A DNA stretch of 64,000 bases from contig VZRS01005636.1 in assembly GCA_013398055.1 (NCBI GenBank), forward strand, positions 1 through 64,000, written 5' to 3'. Positions 1-11,408 of the stretch are shown here, piece after piece; the stretch's first letter is position 1; the number at the start of each line of letters is the position of its first letter. The notes below the pieces were generated by a model. It was not told the DNA's origin. It worked only from the letters and a program-made list of their open reading frames with translations, and searched no databases. The stretch comes from Ifrita kowaldi. Lineage: Eukaryota; Chordata; Aves; Passeriformes; Cinclosomatidae. A program made the position numbers and the translations under genes.

Positions 1-640
1 ACCTATTGTTTTATGTATGACAGCTGTTAAAGAACATAATGTTACCACTTGATAATGCCCTGGGATTCAGCTCTGTAACTCCCTCTGTCCCCATGGCCGC
101 TCTCCCCAAACCCCAATAATGCCATTTGGGTCCTTCCCAAGGACCTCTTACGCCATTCCCAGGAATGATTTGGGGTGGGATAGAATAAACTCCAGGTCCT
201 GGCCATGACCCCTCATGGCTACTGCAAAAATGAACCCTGTCCTGGCTGGAACTAGGACTCCCTGTTTTATAATTCTGCATTTTTACACCTAGGCAGGGTT
301 TGGAACAGTCCTTCCAGATCCTGTGCCTCGCTCTGAGGCACTCTGTCACTGTGCCCTTCCTCACCCATGAAAAGGGGAGAAAATAATTTGGAAAAAGTTC
401 TTGGGCTGACATTAGGACAGGGAGATTACCAGTTACCATCACGGGCAAAAAACCTGGGAAAAATTAAATTTATTGCCAAATAATATTGATTTGGACAGTA
501 GGAAATCAAGACAAATTCCACCCTCTCCATACCCGCAGTTCCTTCAGGGTTATTCACCTGCTCCACCGGGGTCTTCAGGTAGCTGAGGCAAAGCTTTCAG
601 TGTATGAGAGCAGTGCTTGAGCTCAGCAGTGTATTTAATG
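1..640. mobile_element. Avian endogenous retrovirus LTR-like sequence (degenerate, cut by window edge)
   Basis: The block reads like a common avian ERV LTR family and adjoining ERV sequence. Recognisable pieces are a segment around 385-450 with the short words gacagggagat and catcacgggcaaaa, an AATTTATTGCCAAA stretch around 465-480, and a CTGCTCCACCGGGGTCTTCA stretch near 559-578. The part at 120-270 resembles ERV sequence that usually flanks this LTR. It is diverged by substitutions and small indels, and no retroviral protein frame is visible. I cannot fix the orientation or exact ends because I matched from memory of the family, not by alignment. Old, non-functional remnant. Family name not assigned. 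Confidence 0.5.
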
Positions 641-1246
641 CTTTTATCAGCAGCATCTGAGAACAGCCTGTAGCACGAACACAGCCCTGTTAACACCACT
701 CTTCTCACCTCCCAAAGTGCAGGGAGAAGAATAAAACCAGGGAACTTTCCCTTACTTTGAATACTCTTGGCATGCCTGGTTTACATGAATTCCTTTTTAA
801 GAACTGAGTACCAGCTGAGACAGAAGGTCTGACACTTCAGTCTGACCCAGTATTGAGCTCTTACGTAAGTTTTCATTTCTGTTTACACGATTTTCTTTCC
901 TCCACCCTCTCCTCCTCCTCTGCATCACTTGTCCATATCCTTCTGCAATTCAGTTTGGTGTCAAGTTATGTAAAATGTTTTCATCACTCACTGCTATGAG
1001 CTATCATCTGAGTGTGCAATGCTGTTCCAGGCCACAGAGTCTCCAGAGAACACAAACGCTCCAGGAGAAATGGGATTTCTTGGATGTCACTGCACTGGGA
1101 GGAGGAAAGTGGCCAAAGCATCCTTTGAAGCCACCCTATTCAACCAGGATTCTTGACTTCCAAGTGTCCTATTTGCAGCCAACTCACAAGGACATGAGGC
1201 AGTTCTGAAGTCCTGGGTTTTTTCTTTACATGTACACCACACTTAC
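641..1246. other. No gene seen; unique non-coding stretch
   Basis: There is no recognisable gene or repeat. A pyrimidine-rich run lies around 893-926. The 77-codon frame on the plus strand at 975-1208 has no recognisable domain and looks like chance. Confidence 0.5.
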
Positions 1247-1400
1247 TCAAACCAGCCAAATGTTTTTCTCTTCTTGATAAGTGCTGAAACAATTAGAAAA
1301 CTTGCTACATATAAAGATGCAATTAACAGGCAGCAGATAATCAACATTCCAAGGAAATTTTTAGTGGGAATAAGGACATGAATAATCCTCTCACAGAATT
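1247..1400 (-). CDS. Candidate internal exon of an unrecognised single-helix membrane protein
   Basis: Seen: on the minus strand an open frame of about 51 codons contains a hydrophobic run of about 20 residues (around NFLGMLIICCLLIASLYVAS to FLIVSALI), followed at once by the basic stretch KKRK and the residues TFGWF. It ends at a textbook splice donor (GTAAGT, complement of 1241-1246) that splits a codon after two bases. A plausible acceptor (ACTGATTTTAG) sits just before 1400; alternatives lie before 1427 and 1484, but the 1484 choice would put an in-frame stop in the exon. Known: a hydrophobic helix followed by positive charges is the usual arrangement of a membrane anchor with a cytosolic basic flank. 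Inferred: an internal exon of a membrane protein. I do not recognise the family and see no partner exon in the window, so chance remains possible. Confidence 0.33.
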
Positions 1401-1455
1401 CTAAAATCAGTGAATTTATTGCAGGTCCTGAGTAGCTCAGATTCCCAGGAAGCAC

Positions 1456-2635
1456 AAGTTACATACATACGACACAAACGTAAACTGCAAGCGAGTAAAG
1501 ATAAAGATGTTAAGACCTGAGGGTTCAAAAATCTGTTCTCTACGTTTTTCTTTCTAAAGGATCAATTTGCCAAGATCAGCTTTAACACAACCATCTTGAA
1601 ATATTACAGATCATGAACTCCAGAGTCTCCTCACAGATGTTAATCTAGGAATATTATTCAAGAGTAGAAAACATCTATTCAACACCTTCTTTTACCTGTT
1701 GCTAAAGTACAATCTTCTCCCCAGCCTGGCAGCACGAAAAGCAGGAAAGGACCTGGTTCTGTGTGAGCCCTGCTCAGCAATAACAAAAACATTTCTATAT
1801 CATCAACCCTGTGCTCAGCACAAATCCAAAACGCAGCCCCACACCAGCCACTGGGAAGAAAATGACCTCAGCCAAAACAAGCACATGTGCAAAAAAGCTT
1901 CTGAAGATGAATAATAGATGTACATAAACACATGCATATATATATATGAAAATATCTGGGATCTGTTGGCTTTTTAAAATGTTTTAACCTTAAATCGGCT
2001 TTCTGTTGTTATTTTTTTTTTGCATATGAGAAAGGTTTGAAAGGCTGGTCTGACTCATGCCCTCCCAAGAAAGGGTTGTTGATATTATGGGGTCCGACTG
2101 CCTCCTCGAGAGCTGACAGAGGTGCAAAGACCCAGCCAGGGATGCAATGAGCTGTGCTGCTCCAGCCCTGGCCATCCTGGCAGAGGATGCTGTCCTGCCT
2201 ATTGTCCAGCTGGGAAGGAGCAGGTGTTCTCCCAGCTCATGCTGGCCTCTCACCTGGACACCAGCTCCAGTCCAGCCGGGTCAAACCAGGTGAGAGTCCA
2301 GCCTCCTACCACATTTTACCATCTAAATGACCAGTGGCAACAGCCTCCGTGTGAGAATTGGCAGAAGAGACCAAGTTTCTGCATTTCAACCTGTGCAGTT
2401 CACAGGTACTTCAGTAAAGCCCGGGCTCATTTGTGATGCAAATGATCGATTGTGTGTTCTCAATTGCACCCTTTATAGGAGAGGGGAATCAGCCTTTAGC
2501 AAAGGAGAGTAGGGACCAGGAATAACTTCGATAGGCACCGTGAGGGTTACCTGGAGTAACAAATTCAAGAGGAATGAACTGTGCAATTACAGGAGAGAAG
2601 AGGTTACTAAATTGGGAGGAGCTGTTGACTCCCTC
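1456..2635. other. No gene seen; unique non-coding stretch with short (TA)n
   Basis: Ordinary non-coding DNA with a short TATATATATATA run near 1936-1948 and a T10 run near 2012. A GC-richer part at 2090-2300 gives overlapping short frames on both strands, none with a recognisable protein. Confidence 0.5.
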
Positions 2636-2925
2636 TAAAACAGAGACACCTTGCAGAGAGACCCAGACAAATGGGAGGGCTGGGAATCACCAACCGTGAT
2701 TTTAGGAAACACTGACAGGGTGGTTGAGCACTGGGAGAGGCTCCCCAGGGAATGGTCACAGCACCAACCTGAGAGAGCTCAAGGAGTGCTTGGACAACGC
2801 TCCCAGGGATGCACAGGGTGGGATTGTTGGGGCGTCTGTGCAGGGCCGGGAGCTTGGCTCCATGATCCTTGTGGGTTCCCTCCAACTCAGGATATTCTAT
2901 GATTCTACAATTCCATGACTCTCAG
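2636..2925 (+). mobile_element. CR1 LINE fragment with internal deletion and intact 3' tail
   Basis: The first about 60 bases (2645-2700) read like the CR1 ORF2 C-terminal half: translated from 2651 they give QRDPDKWEGWESPTV, close to the conserved CR1 stretch after the reverse transcriptase core. At about 2700 the sequence jumps to the CR1 3' untranslated region (GGTGGTTGAGCACTGGGAGA onward) and runs to the typical end with CCTTGTGGGTTCCCTCCAAC and ATTCTATGATTCTACAATTC. The several hundred bases normally between these parts are missing. The tail variant (AACTCAGGATATTCTATGAT) differs from the one in most other copies in this window. Non-functional. Confidence 0.8.
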
Positions 2926-4490
2926 TTTTGACAGCAGCCTCCCTGAAACTGAACCAGGAGGAATTCTTGTTGCTATATGGAGTTTTGCATCATGAGATTA
3001 ACTTTATGGAATGTTTATATATTTGTTTATACAAAATACAGGACACTGCCCAGACCACTGTGACCGTGGTTTGTCCTGATACTGGTTTGACTGGAGCAGG
3101 ATGTACGTGCACACCTCTTGCAGAGAACCCACGTGCCCAGGATCAGCTCCCACCTGGCACAAGAGCAGAATGTTTAATCTGGGATCTTGCTTCACCCCCA
3201 AGCTCGCTATGTTGACAGGAATTATCTTGTTAGAGGAACAGGCAACAAAATCATAAATCTTGTCTTGCAGAGAGAACTCCATGCCTGAGGAAGACTGTGT
3301 GACCTCTCTTTCTGCCATGAAGGATCCCATGTTTGGGCAAAATATCTACTCTGAATGGCTGCCTGCATGTCAGAGTCCTTTCTCCACCCTGTTTCTCGAA
3401 CATTTTGACAGGCTATTATTTTTTATCTCATCCCATAGGATTTTATGGTGAGAAGCAGGGGAGAGGTGATTATATGATTTGTTTGAGATTTCAGAGCAGT
3501 TTTAATACTGATGAATTTGGCAGGAAAACTGTATGACAGCAAATATAACATAGCATTTTCTCCCCATGTTTTATATGAATTAACATAATACACACTTCTA
3601 AACCTGCTAATCCATGACTGCCATTCCCAGCTCTGAACAAGTACATCGCTGGGGCTTTTGCACTGTAATTTTTCACAAGAAGAAAATACATTTTTTTCTC
3701 TGCTGATAAAGATATTTCTGCAAACACTGAACTATTTTTCCAACTCTTGATCCAGTTAAACCCAGTAGCAGGTCATTATCTTGGTGCTGTGTATGCACAT
3801 CAGCTACTATAAATATTTATAAACACTAAATGCTTTCCTTTTCTCTCTCAAATTTGAGTGATGAAAAGCCAATGATCACTGCATTCACAAGTATATCAGC
3901 TGCCTGATATGTCTGGAAATTGCAGAAACTTCAGTTTCTCCTGTGCTTTTTGGTTTTTTATTCACATTAACAAACTCTCTGTTTTCAATAGTTACCACTC
4001 ACCTCATATTTCCCACTGCAGAAGAGAGGAAACTACAATTCCATCATCATCCATTAACCAAACTGCCTTTCTCCCTTGTAATGATTCTTAACACGTTGTT
4101 GAAAAAGAAAGTATTACCAAAGATTATTCTTCTCTAAACCATTGTTCAACATTGAAAAAATACCACTTTTTAAAATATCAACATTATTAAAGCATGGCTG
4201 AGTGAGGTCTGGTTTCCCAGGCAAGCTCCAATCTTGCACCACCTCATTTAAATCCACACAGGCCAACAGATGCCAGTGGGAAAGAGACCAAGCACAAGAG
4301 TGGGACTTTATGAATTCTAATCTGGGACTGAAGCTGTTATTTTACTTACAGTTTTCGAAAGATTTCAGTCACAATGCATAAAACAAACCTGGCATTTAAA
4401 ATGCAGAGCCTTCCACACTGGGCAGATCTCCTGAGGCTGACATAAGAATACATTATCTCTTAAATCCAGCCTCTATTTCAAGCCTTTCTT
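2926..4490. other. No gene seen; unique AT-rich DNA
   Basis: Overlapping frames of 60-108 codons occur on both strands around 2928-3730, but none shows a domain, a signal sequence or convincing splice sites. No repeat family recognised. Confidence 0.45.
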
Positions 4491-4494
4491 CCTC

Positions 4495-4900
4495 CCTTAT
4501 TTCAATTCATCATTTGTAGGTATTTTAATGAAGTATTTAATTTTTAATTGTGGAGACTCTATTGGTTCCTGCAATATGAGTTTCATTGTTGATGCAGACA
4601 TAATTACGTAAAATCCGAGGCACAAATAAAAGCTGAGCTAAAATGGATGAGGCAAACTAAACATCCATAGAAGTCAGATTTAATCCTTTATCTTCATGGC
4701 TGTGATAGCAACACTGGCCATTAATCTCACCTATGAGATAATTAATAAGAGAAAACCTTTGTTGATGGTTTGAGCAAATTAATTAGGAGTTAGTGAACTG
4801 ATGAGGTGAATGAAGCACCTCTAAAGCTAAGCTACAGATCAATGACAGAATAATCATTTGAATTGCTACTCCTCTCTGCATAATAAAGAATAAATCCTTG
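4495..4900. promoter_or_regulatory. Putative conserved non-coding element rich in TAATTA-type sites
   Basis: Seen: an AT-rich block without long frames contains several homeodomain-type core words, including GATAATTAATAAG (about 4737-4749) and AAATTAATTAGG (about 4777-4788), plus a TAATTACG near 4600, and no sign of repeat origin. Known: vertebrate developmental enhancers often have this look. Inferred: a candidate enhancer or conserved element. Conservation cannot be tested from one sequence, and AT-rich DNA gives such words by chance. Confidence 0.2.
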
Positions 4901-7900
4901 GTTTTGAGCCCTGCCAAGTATCACAAAAATAGACTGGTATCATTTCAAACAATGCCAAAACATAGCTGCAGCTCAGAGCAGGATGGATGGAACGTGCTCC
5001 AAACATAAAGAAGGAAGTTACAGAGCATTCTTTGCACAAGGATGAAACACAGAATTCTATGAGAAGGAGAAATCCTATAAAGAATTATAGGAGAATTATA
5101 TGGGGAAGGAGAACAGGGACATTCTGAACCTCTCTACCAGGGGGACCAGGGTCTGTCACTCTGGCACTAATTCAGGCTCTCCAGTGACTTTCTAGAGGCT
5201 CTGAGAGTTATGGAATTACAGGTGGCAATGGTCAGTGTCCTGTATCCCCCCATCAACTTGGATCATTTATACACTTTGTATTTTCTCCTGCAAAGGTCAG
5301 TGGTTTCAGGAAAAAGGCAAAGGTCAGTAGGAAGCTCTCTATGAAAACATCACTATTGGTCCTTTAGATCAATGTAATAAATGATTTCTTGGTAATTGCT
5401 CAGGAGAAAATGAAAAAGGTGTGTAAGACTGCTTTAGGTAAAGGAGAGATGTTTTAGATATAAAGCACATAGGGATGATGCCAATCTCCTCAGTTTTGAT
5501 GTCTAAACTGAAATATTCTTATATACAATGACACCTTTATGATGCAGGGACACATAAGCCTTAAGGGTGGCACTCCCTGAGATAGGAAATCGTGTGTCTG
5601 TTGTATTTTCCAGGCTAAACATTTTTCAAAACTAGAGGGGAAAAATCTTCTTTAACCTCTTCCTGTGTTCACAGTTAAAATCTACCCAGTTTCATTTCTC
5701 TCTCCCTTAACAGCACTTGAGCTCTGCCATCTTTGCTTAGGATGAAGTGCAGTTGACTTCATTAATAGTGCCAGTTATTTTCCATAGAGTGAAACACAAG
5801 TAAGACAGATTATATTGCCTGTCCTCAGCTGCACTTTGTACTGCAGCTTTTTTTCCCTCTTTTCAAATGCAAGGTGTGAATGCAAAACAATTGCTGAGTG
5901 GGCTGTTTTGTATCCTAACAAAATACAGCCAGTGACAGGGGAGTTTTATGGTATAAAAGGAAAATAAATAAAAGAAACATGCAGTACTTGGACTGGAAGG
6001 AGCTATAGAGCAGCAGAGAAAGGAAATTATCCTTTAGGAATCTACCACGTGGACTGTTACGCTGTAAGTATTTAACAATATTTCTGGGGAGAAAGAAAAT
6101 CACATTTTTCCAGTCATTTTGCTGGCATCTTATCTTTCCAATTAAATTTTAATAACAAATGGAGTTCTTTCAATATGCTTCAGTCAATTCCATGGGCACA
6201 TGTCATTTCTGTTTTAAATTCCAGGTCCTCTAATAAGAGTTTTAATACATCTACTTATGGGAAACAGAGAGGAACAAGAGTTCAGATCATAAATTTGAAT
6301 CATTGTCTCATCATCAACTTCGATGCAGTGACAACAATTGACATCACTGGTAGTTTCATCCATGTTATTCATTATTCCACACTGTGTGGTTGGGAAAAGG
6401 GGATGTTTCCCAATTGTCTAATGGCTTTGGTAGCCTCCCTTGCATATATATTTTTCAAGATTTCCAGAAGTCTTCAGGTTCAGCTGCCAAAAATTGAAAC
6501 CAAGCTGAAATGATATTCAGCCCCTGTTCCAAGTCTAGCTCCATTTCACTATCTCCTTAGGAAAGGATAAATAAAACAGCTGCAAACAGAGCTGGAGGGA
6601 GGAAGGTGAAGGACCAGAATCGAGAGTGCCAGCTGTGGGTACCCACTGTAAGAATATTTAGACACAAACTAGAGATCACCTCTCACTTCTTCCCACCTGG
6701 TTAAAAATCTTCCTTTTGCCACTCACCTATCAGATAGTCCTACAAATTATTGCCATTTCGATTTCCACTGTGTCATTTCTATACCTGAATATTCAGCCAC
6801 ATCAAATCATTAATCAGTCCATCAATATTTAGGTGATCAAACACATCTCTCTTTTCAAACATGTTCTTAGTATGGTGGCATGTTGAGACTGGTAATATAT
6901 AAAAAATGTATCAATACATAAATATATCAGCAGAGCTTCTTCCTTTTTAATACAGACTTCATTCTGATAATTAATGTCTATTTCTGGGTAAATTTCTGTC
7001 ATCAGTAATGGTATTGATTTTAAATATCCTGAATTTGATCAAATGGACATTTCCTGTTGAGGTAGCTCAAGATATTTGTAGCTGTGGGGTGGGATGCTGT
7101 TACAGATTAACAGATTAAGTTGTATGAAGAAAAAAGTATAAAATGTTCTCTCCTTTGCAACACAGTTTAAAAGTATTAAAGTCCCTTATCAGGGTTTTTA
7201 AGAGTGTATTTCATACAGCATTTTGCAATACTGAAATAGCTGAGACAAATGTAAAATTTAGTGAATTTTCATGAGTCTGTGATTACTTGTAAAAAAGTGA
7301 AGGGAATTAAAAAAAGTAATCAAAGAATGATGAAAAAAAAATTGAAACCCAAAAATAAAAGCCAAATAAGATCTGATGTCTCCTATAATAAAAGATAGGG
7401 AGCAATCGAATTTTGTAATGAAAGCAACTTTCTCTGAACCTGAAAATTCTTTGATTACAAGGATAATTCCAACAGCACTGAAAGACAATGCCATCTTAAA
7501 AATTAGCCAATAAATACATTCTAAGTATCAACTGTCAGTGCAGTAAGTATCTGATGTCCCTGTCATATAATATAATATAATAACAGATCACACTTACATG
7601 GTCCTACAGCAGAGGCCACAAATTCAATGGAAATATGAACTACAGTTACCAAATGACAATAACCTAAAAAAATCAGGCAAAATTATTAGCAACATACTGG
7701 CAGAAATATTGAACTGTAGATAAATAGTCTCATACCTTCTTAGCCAATTCCAAATTTAGAGATTTGTGATTTGATACCAGAAAAAAATTGTTCAAATTTC
7801 AATTATTAGTACTGTGGACAGGAGATGTTCTGAATTACTGAAATTCGACAAAGCCAGGCACCTGCTTGTGTAGCCAATAAATATATTTCATCACTATGGT

Positions 7901-9024
7901 TGCAAAAACAAATACTGACTAGCAAAATGTGGTTAACTGAAATAAAATGATGGAGAGATAGAATGACACACAGTCTGAATTGCATTAGCCACCAGAGTGC
8001 TTGAGCAAAAGTGGATTTAACTGGATGGACTGGTGGCGTTTGCTGTCTCAACTGCTATAGCAAGATATATTTTCTTCTAATTTAAATTGCAGGACCTGGG
8101 AGCAATTCCTATTTCCTTGATCAGGGACTTCAGTCCTTATTGCCACATCAGAGTGAGATCTGTTCTGAATCATCCCCCTCCTGTAACTTCATTTCCATCA
8201 AAAAAAACCTAAACATGTGTGCATGAACTGAACCACAGCTTTATGAAATTCATCTGTCCTTCATTCTGCCCCTCCATTGCTCTTCATTTTCCTTCAGTAA
8301 GTCCCTTAACACGTACAGAAAATAACTTACAGTCCACTGTAAGTTACTCTGTAACTAAAACTGACAAACAGCCAACTTGTTTAGATGTTGAATGTTTGTA
8401 CACAGTGGAGTGTTGTCGAATCTTTTTTTGATTTATAGATCCCCTAAATTTTTCCATTGATGGAAAGGACACCGTGCAATAAATCTGATCTACTGACAAT
8501 AGACTTTTGTTCCAAATTCACTGGTGAGCCACAGGTGGACCAAAATCTCATTTTTGCATAGCAGGTTCCAGAGTAATTTACAATTAACCTGAGCAGCACA
8601 CTGGACCTCCAGTGCTTGACAGGAATTTCGCCATTGCCTGCAGTTTTATGGAGAGTCAGATGTTTTCTTTTGGGGGCAAATCATTCTGTAGGAGTCAAGC
8701 AAAGTTAAGTTTGAATAATGTGTGTGTTTTGAGTCTGATCCAAAGCACACTGATTGTCAGAGGGAGCATTTGCCCACATATTCCTCTGCTAGCAAAGATA
8801 ACTTTTATAAGAAGCAATCATTTTAATGACTCAGAGTATAAATGGATAGCATGAGGTCACAAAGGTATTTCCTTTCCCTCCCCTGCAAATCTATGGCTCT
8901 TGCATGGCACAGCAGTGCATATTTAGAGCCAGACAGGCTGCTCACAGAGGTGCACTGCCATCCTCTATAAGCTACAGTGGCAGGATTCAGTTCTATGTGA
9001 GAAAAGGTCTATTTATTTAAAATT
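4901..9024. other. No gene seen; long unique AT-rich stretch
   Basis: Holds isolated signal-like words only: TATAAAAGG at 5952-5960 with a CCACGTGG E-box palindrome at 6045-6052 about 90 bases further on, and a short ATAAT-type repeat near 7566-7582. The longest frames (112 codons plus at 6175-6513; 81 codons minus at 7806-8051; 78 codons minus at 7258-7494) show no recognisable domain. No CR1 or SINE copy seen. Confidence 0.45.
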
Positions 9025-9038
9025 AGTACACGTGTACT
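9025..9038. promoter_or_regulatory. Perfect 14-bp palindrome centred on a CACGTG E-box
   Basis: AGTACACGTGTACT equals its own reverse complement. CACGTG is the core bound by bHLH dimers such as USF, MYC/MAX and CLOCK/BMAL1. Whether it is bound here is unknown. The CpG in the centre has survived in an otherwise CpG-poor area. Confidence 0.25.
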
Positions 9039-11198
9039 GAATCCAGCACTGATCCTGAGGCCAGGAAACGTCTCAGCAGTGACACAACTTCACTGGAGAG
9101 CTGATGGGTTCTCTGTCCTGTAGTGACATCACACGCAGGCTGGGTTTCATTGTGCACCCAGAGTGATGTAAATGTGCACTTAAATTACAGGCAATGAAGT
9201 GTGATATATTAAAAAAAACAACTTCTGATTTAAATCTATGATTTAAAATTTAGAAACATTCTTGCTGAACGTAAACCCTGAGTTTCTGCTTTCTGTAAAA
9301 TTATGCATTCCAACACTGGTGGTACTTAATTTTTTAAATTAAATTAAAGAACATGTGGAGTGTACTGAAAAAAAATATAATTGTTTTTGACTCAGTTTGT
9401 GTCTGTGCTAGCAGAGGATGAGAGAAGGAAAAGTTATGTAATTCCTTCGGACACGTAACTGAGCCTTTCCCTGCTCAGGGGTACCTGGATGCTGTGGATC
9501 TCAGTTTCCTCGGAGTATGTCAGCGTTCCAACCAAATTCCATGGCCGTGCAGTAATGAATGGACAGGTTTTCAGCATGTACCATGAGATCACAGGTTTCT
9601 CCTGACTTCAAAATTGCTATAAATTACCCACGAGCACCACGGCTGTTTGTTTTTTCAGTCGATGTGTTCATCCCTAAAGAATGTCTAAGAGCTATAAATA
9701 ACCCTTAACCACCTCATGATTGAACTGGTGGAACGAGAGCCAGCAGTCAGGAGCCAAATGCTTTCACTATACACCATAAGTATTCTTTTCAGTAAAATAA
9801 ACTCCACATACTTCAGGACTTAAGGCACAGAGGCTCGAAAAATCCAACGAGAGGACAGCCTGCTTGAGTAAATAATCACATTCTGGAATAAAGCAGGGTA
9901 AATTTCATGATGGGCAAAAGTGTGTTGACTTTCACAGACATTTTACACCATTGGGTGTCAGAGGGAGCTACACTTGAATATGCCTCAGGGGATGGAGCCA
10001 CTGTCATTTTTGGCCTTTGCTGTCCCACCAGAAGATGTGAGCATTCCCAGAGCCCACTGGAGCAGCAGCTTCTGGCAGCAGTTATTGAACAGGTTTAGCT
10101 GAGCTTGGAAAAACCACATATTTCACGTGTTTGAGATCAGAGGAGCTGATTTTGACAACAATTAGACAGTGCCCACTTTAGGAGTTTATCCAGCCTTTTC
10201 AAAGGCCCGACAAATGCAAGGAACAAATTTCAGTCCCATCAAATGCAAGAGCAAAGGTAATTCATGCTCAGAAACCCAGCATTTCAGGATGCTGTATCTA
10301 GGAGTATATAGGAGCAATTGGGTGTTCTAGTGACACTCAAGCAAACAGGCCCTGAATTGAAGAGTTTACAGCCTGAGTAAAAGCCAGCAGCAGAACAGAG
10401 GCAGCCAGCAAAGCCAGGGAAGGGGAGGTATAAGTTATTTACATAAATCAGCTCTGGAAGGAGTTAGCAACAACCTAAAAGCAGAAATATTTTGCATTCC
10501 CTGAAAATAACAGACAAAGACAAAGCAGAATCTACCTGTGTTCAGCACTTTGAGATCTAAATATGAGATCTAGAATATGGGGTTTTTTCTTCAGAAGAAA
10601 TGAGAATCAGCATGCACAATCAATATAAAAAAAATCCATCACTGCCACCCTTCAGAAAAACCCAAACACCACCACGCTCCCCCCACCCCCCACCCAATGG
10701 TCTTTTTTTAAAACCAGGTTGTTATTACCTTTAAAAGTTGAGTCACAGTATGTGGACAGTTCTGGACTGCAGCAGACCCCCAAAGAATGTACATGCCTCC
10801 CAGCAGAGCTCTGAGATGGGATTTGATGGCTCCTACTGCTAAGTTACTTTTCAGGTGGTAGGTGAATATAGGATGATATTCAATTTTATGGTTTCAAAGC
10901 TCTCAGATATAATTGTAAGGTAGAATCACTGATTTGTAACTGCATATTTTTATTATCTGATTTTTTATTTCTTCTGGAGGGGGTCACATAAATATGATTC
11001 TTTCCCTTGAAAACAAAAACAAGTCCTTTGTGAAAAGAAGTGTGCCATTGTCACAGATTCTACGTTCACTCAGAAAGTATAAATATAAATTGGTAATTTT
11101 TTAAGAAGAATTTTCATTTCCTAGGCATGCTTTTTCCTATTGCTTTGAAAAGAATAATGAAAAATTTTCGTCAGCTGGGCAACTTTTCTTATAGACAA
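9039..11198. other. No gene seen; unique DNA with one C-rich tract
   Basis: Unique non-coding DNA. The only marked element is the C-rich tract at 10677-10695, listed separately. No CR1 copy or recognisable exon. Confidence 0.45.
10677..10695 (-). repeat. C-rich tract; G-quadruplex potential on the minus strand
   Basis: The plus strand has C6-A-C6-A-C3, so the minus strand has G3-T-G6-T-G6. It contains enough closely spaced G3 runs to fit a short-loop quadruplex if the G6 runs are split. It follows an A/C-rich stretch (10655-10676), so it could simply be low-complexity drift. Confidence 0.5.
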
Positions 11199-11408
11199 AA
11201 AATTGTTCCCTGTGAGGGTGGGCAGGCCCTGGCACAGGGTGCCCAGAGCAGCTGTGGCTGCCCCTGGATCCCTGGCAGTGTCCAAGGCCAGGCTGGACAG
11301 GGCTTGGAGCAGCCTGGGACAGTGGAAGGTGTCCCTGCCCATGGCAGGGGGTGGAATGGGATCCTTAAGGTCACTTCCAACCCAAACCATTCTGGGATTC
11401 CATCAAAC
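11199..11408 (+). mobile_element. CR1 LINE 3'-end fragment
   Basis: About 210 bases match the CR1 3' untranslated region as it is typical in birds: the GGCAGGCCCTGGCACAGGGT start, then the GGATCCCTGGCAGTGTCCAA segment, the CATGGCAGGGGGTGGAATGG segment, and the end CCAACCCAAACCATTCTGGG followed by a decayed ATTCCATCAA terminal repeat. It starts abruptly at AAAAAATTGTTCCCTGTGAG, the usual 5' truncation from incomplete reverse transcription. The 70-127 codon frames over it on both strands have no protein meaning. Confidence 0.93.

Noticed and set aside
5952..6052. TATAAAAGG followed by a CCACGTGG palindrome as a possible promoter
   Set aside because: The E-box is downstream of the TATA-like word, no CpG enrichment or transcript frame follows, and both words are common by chance.
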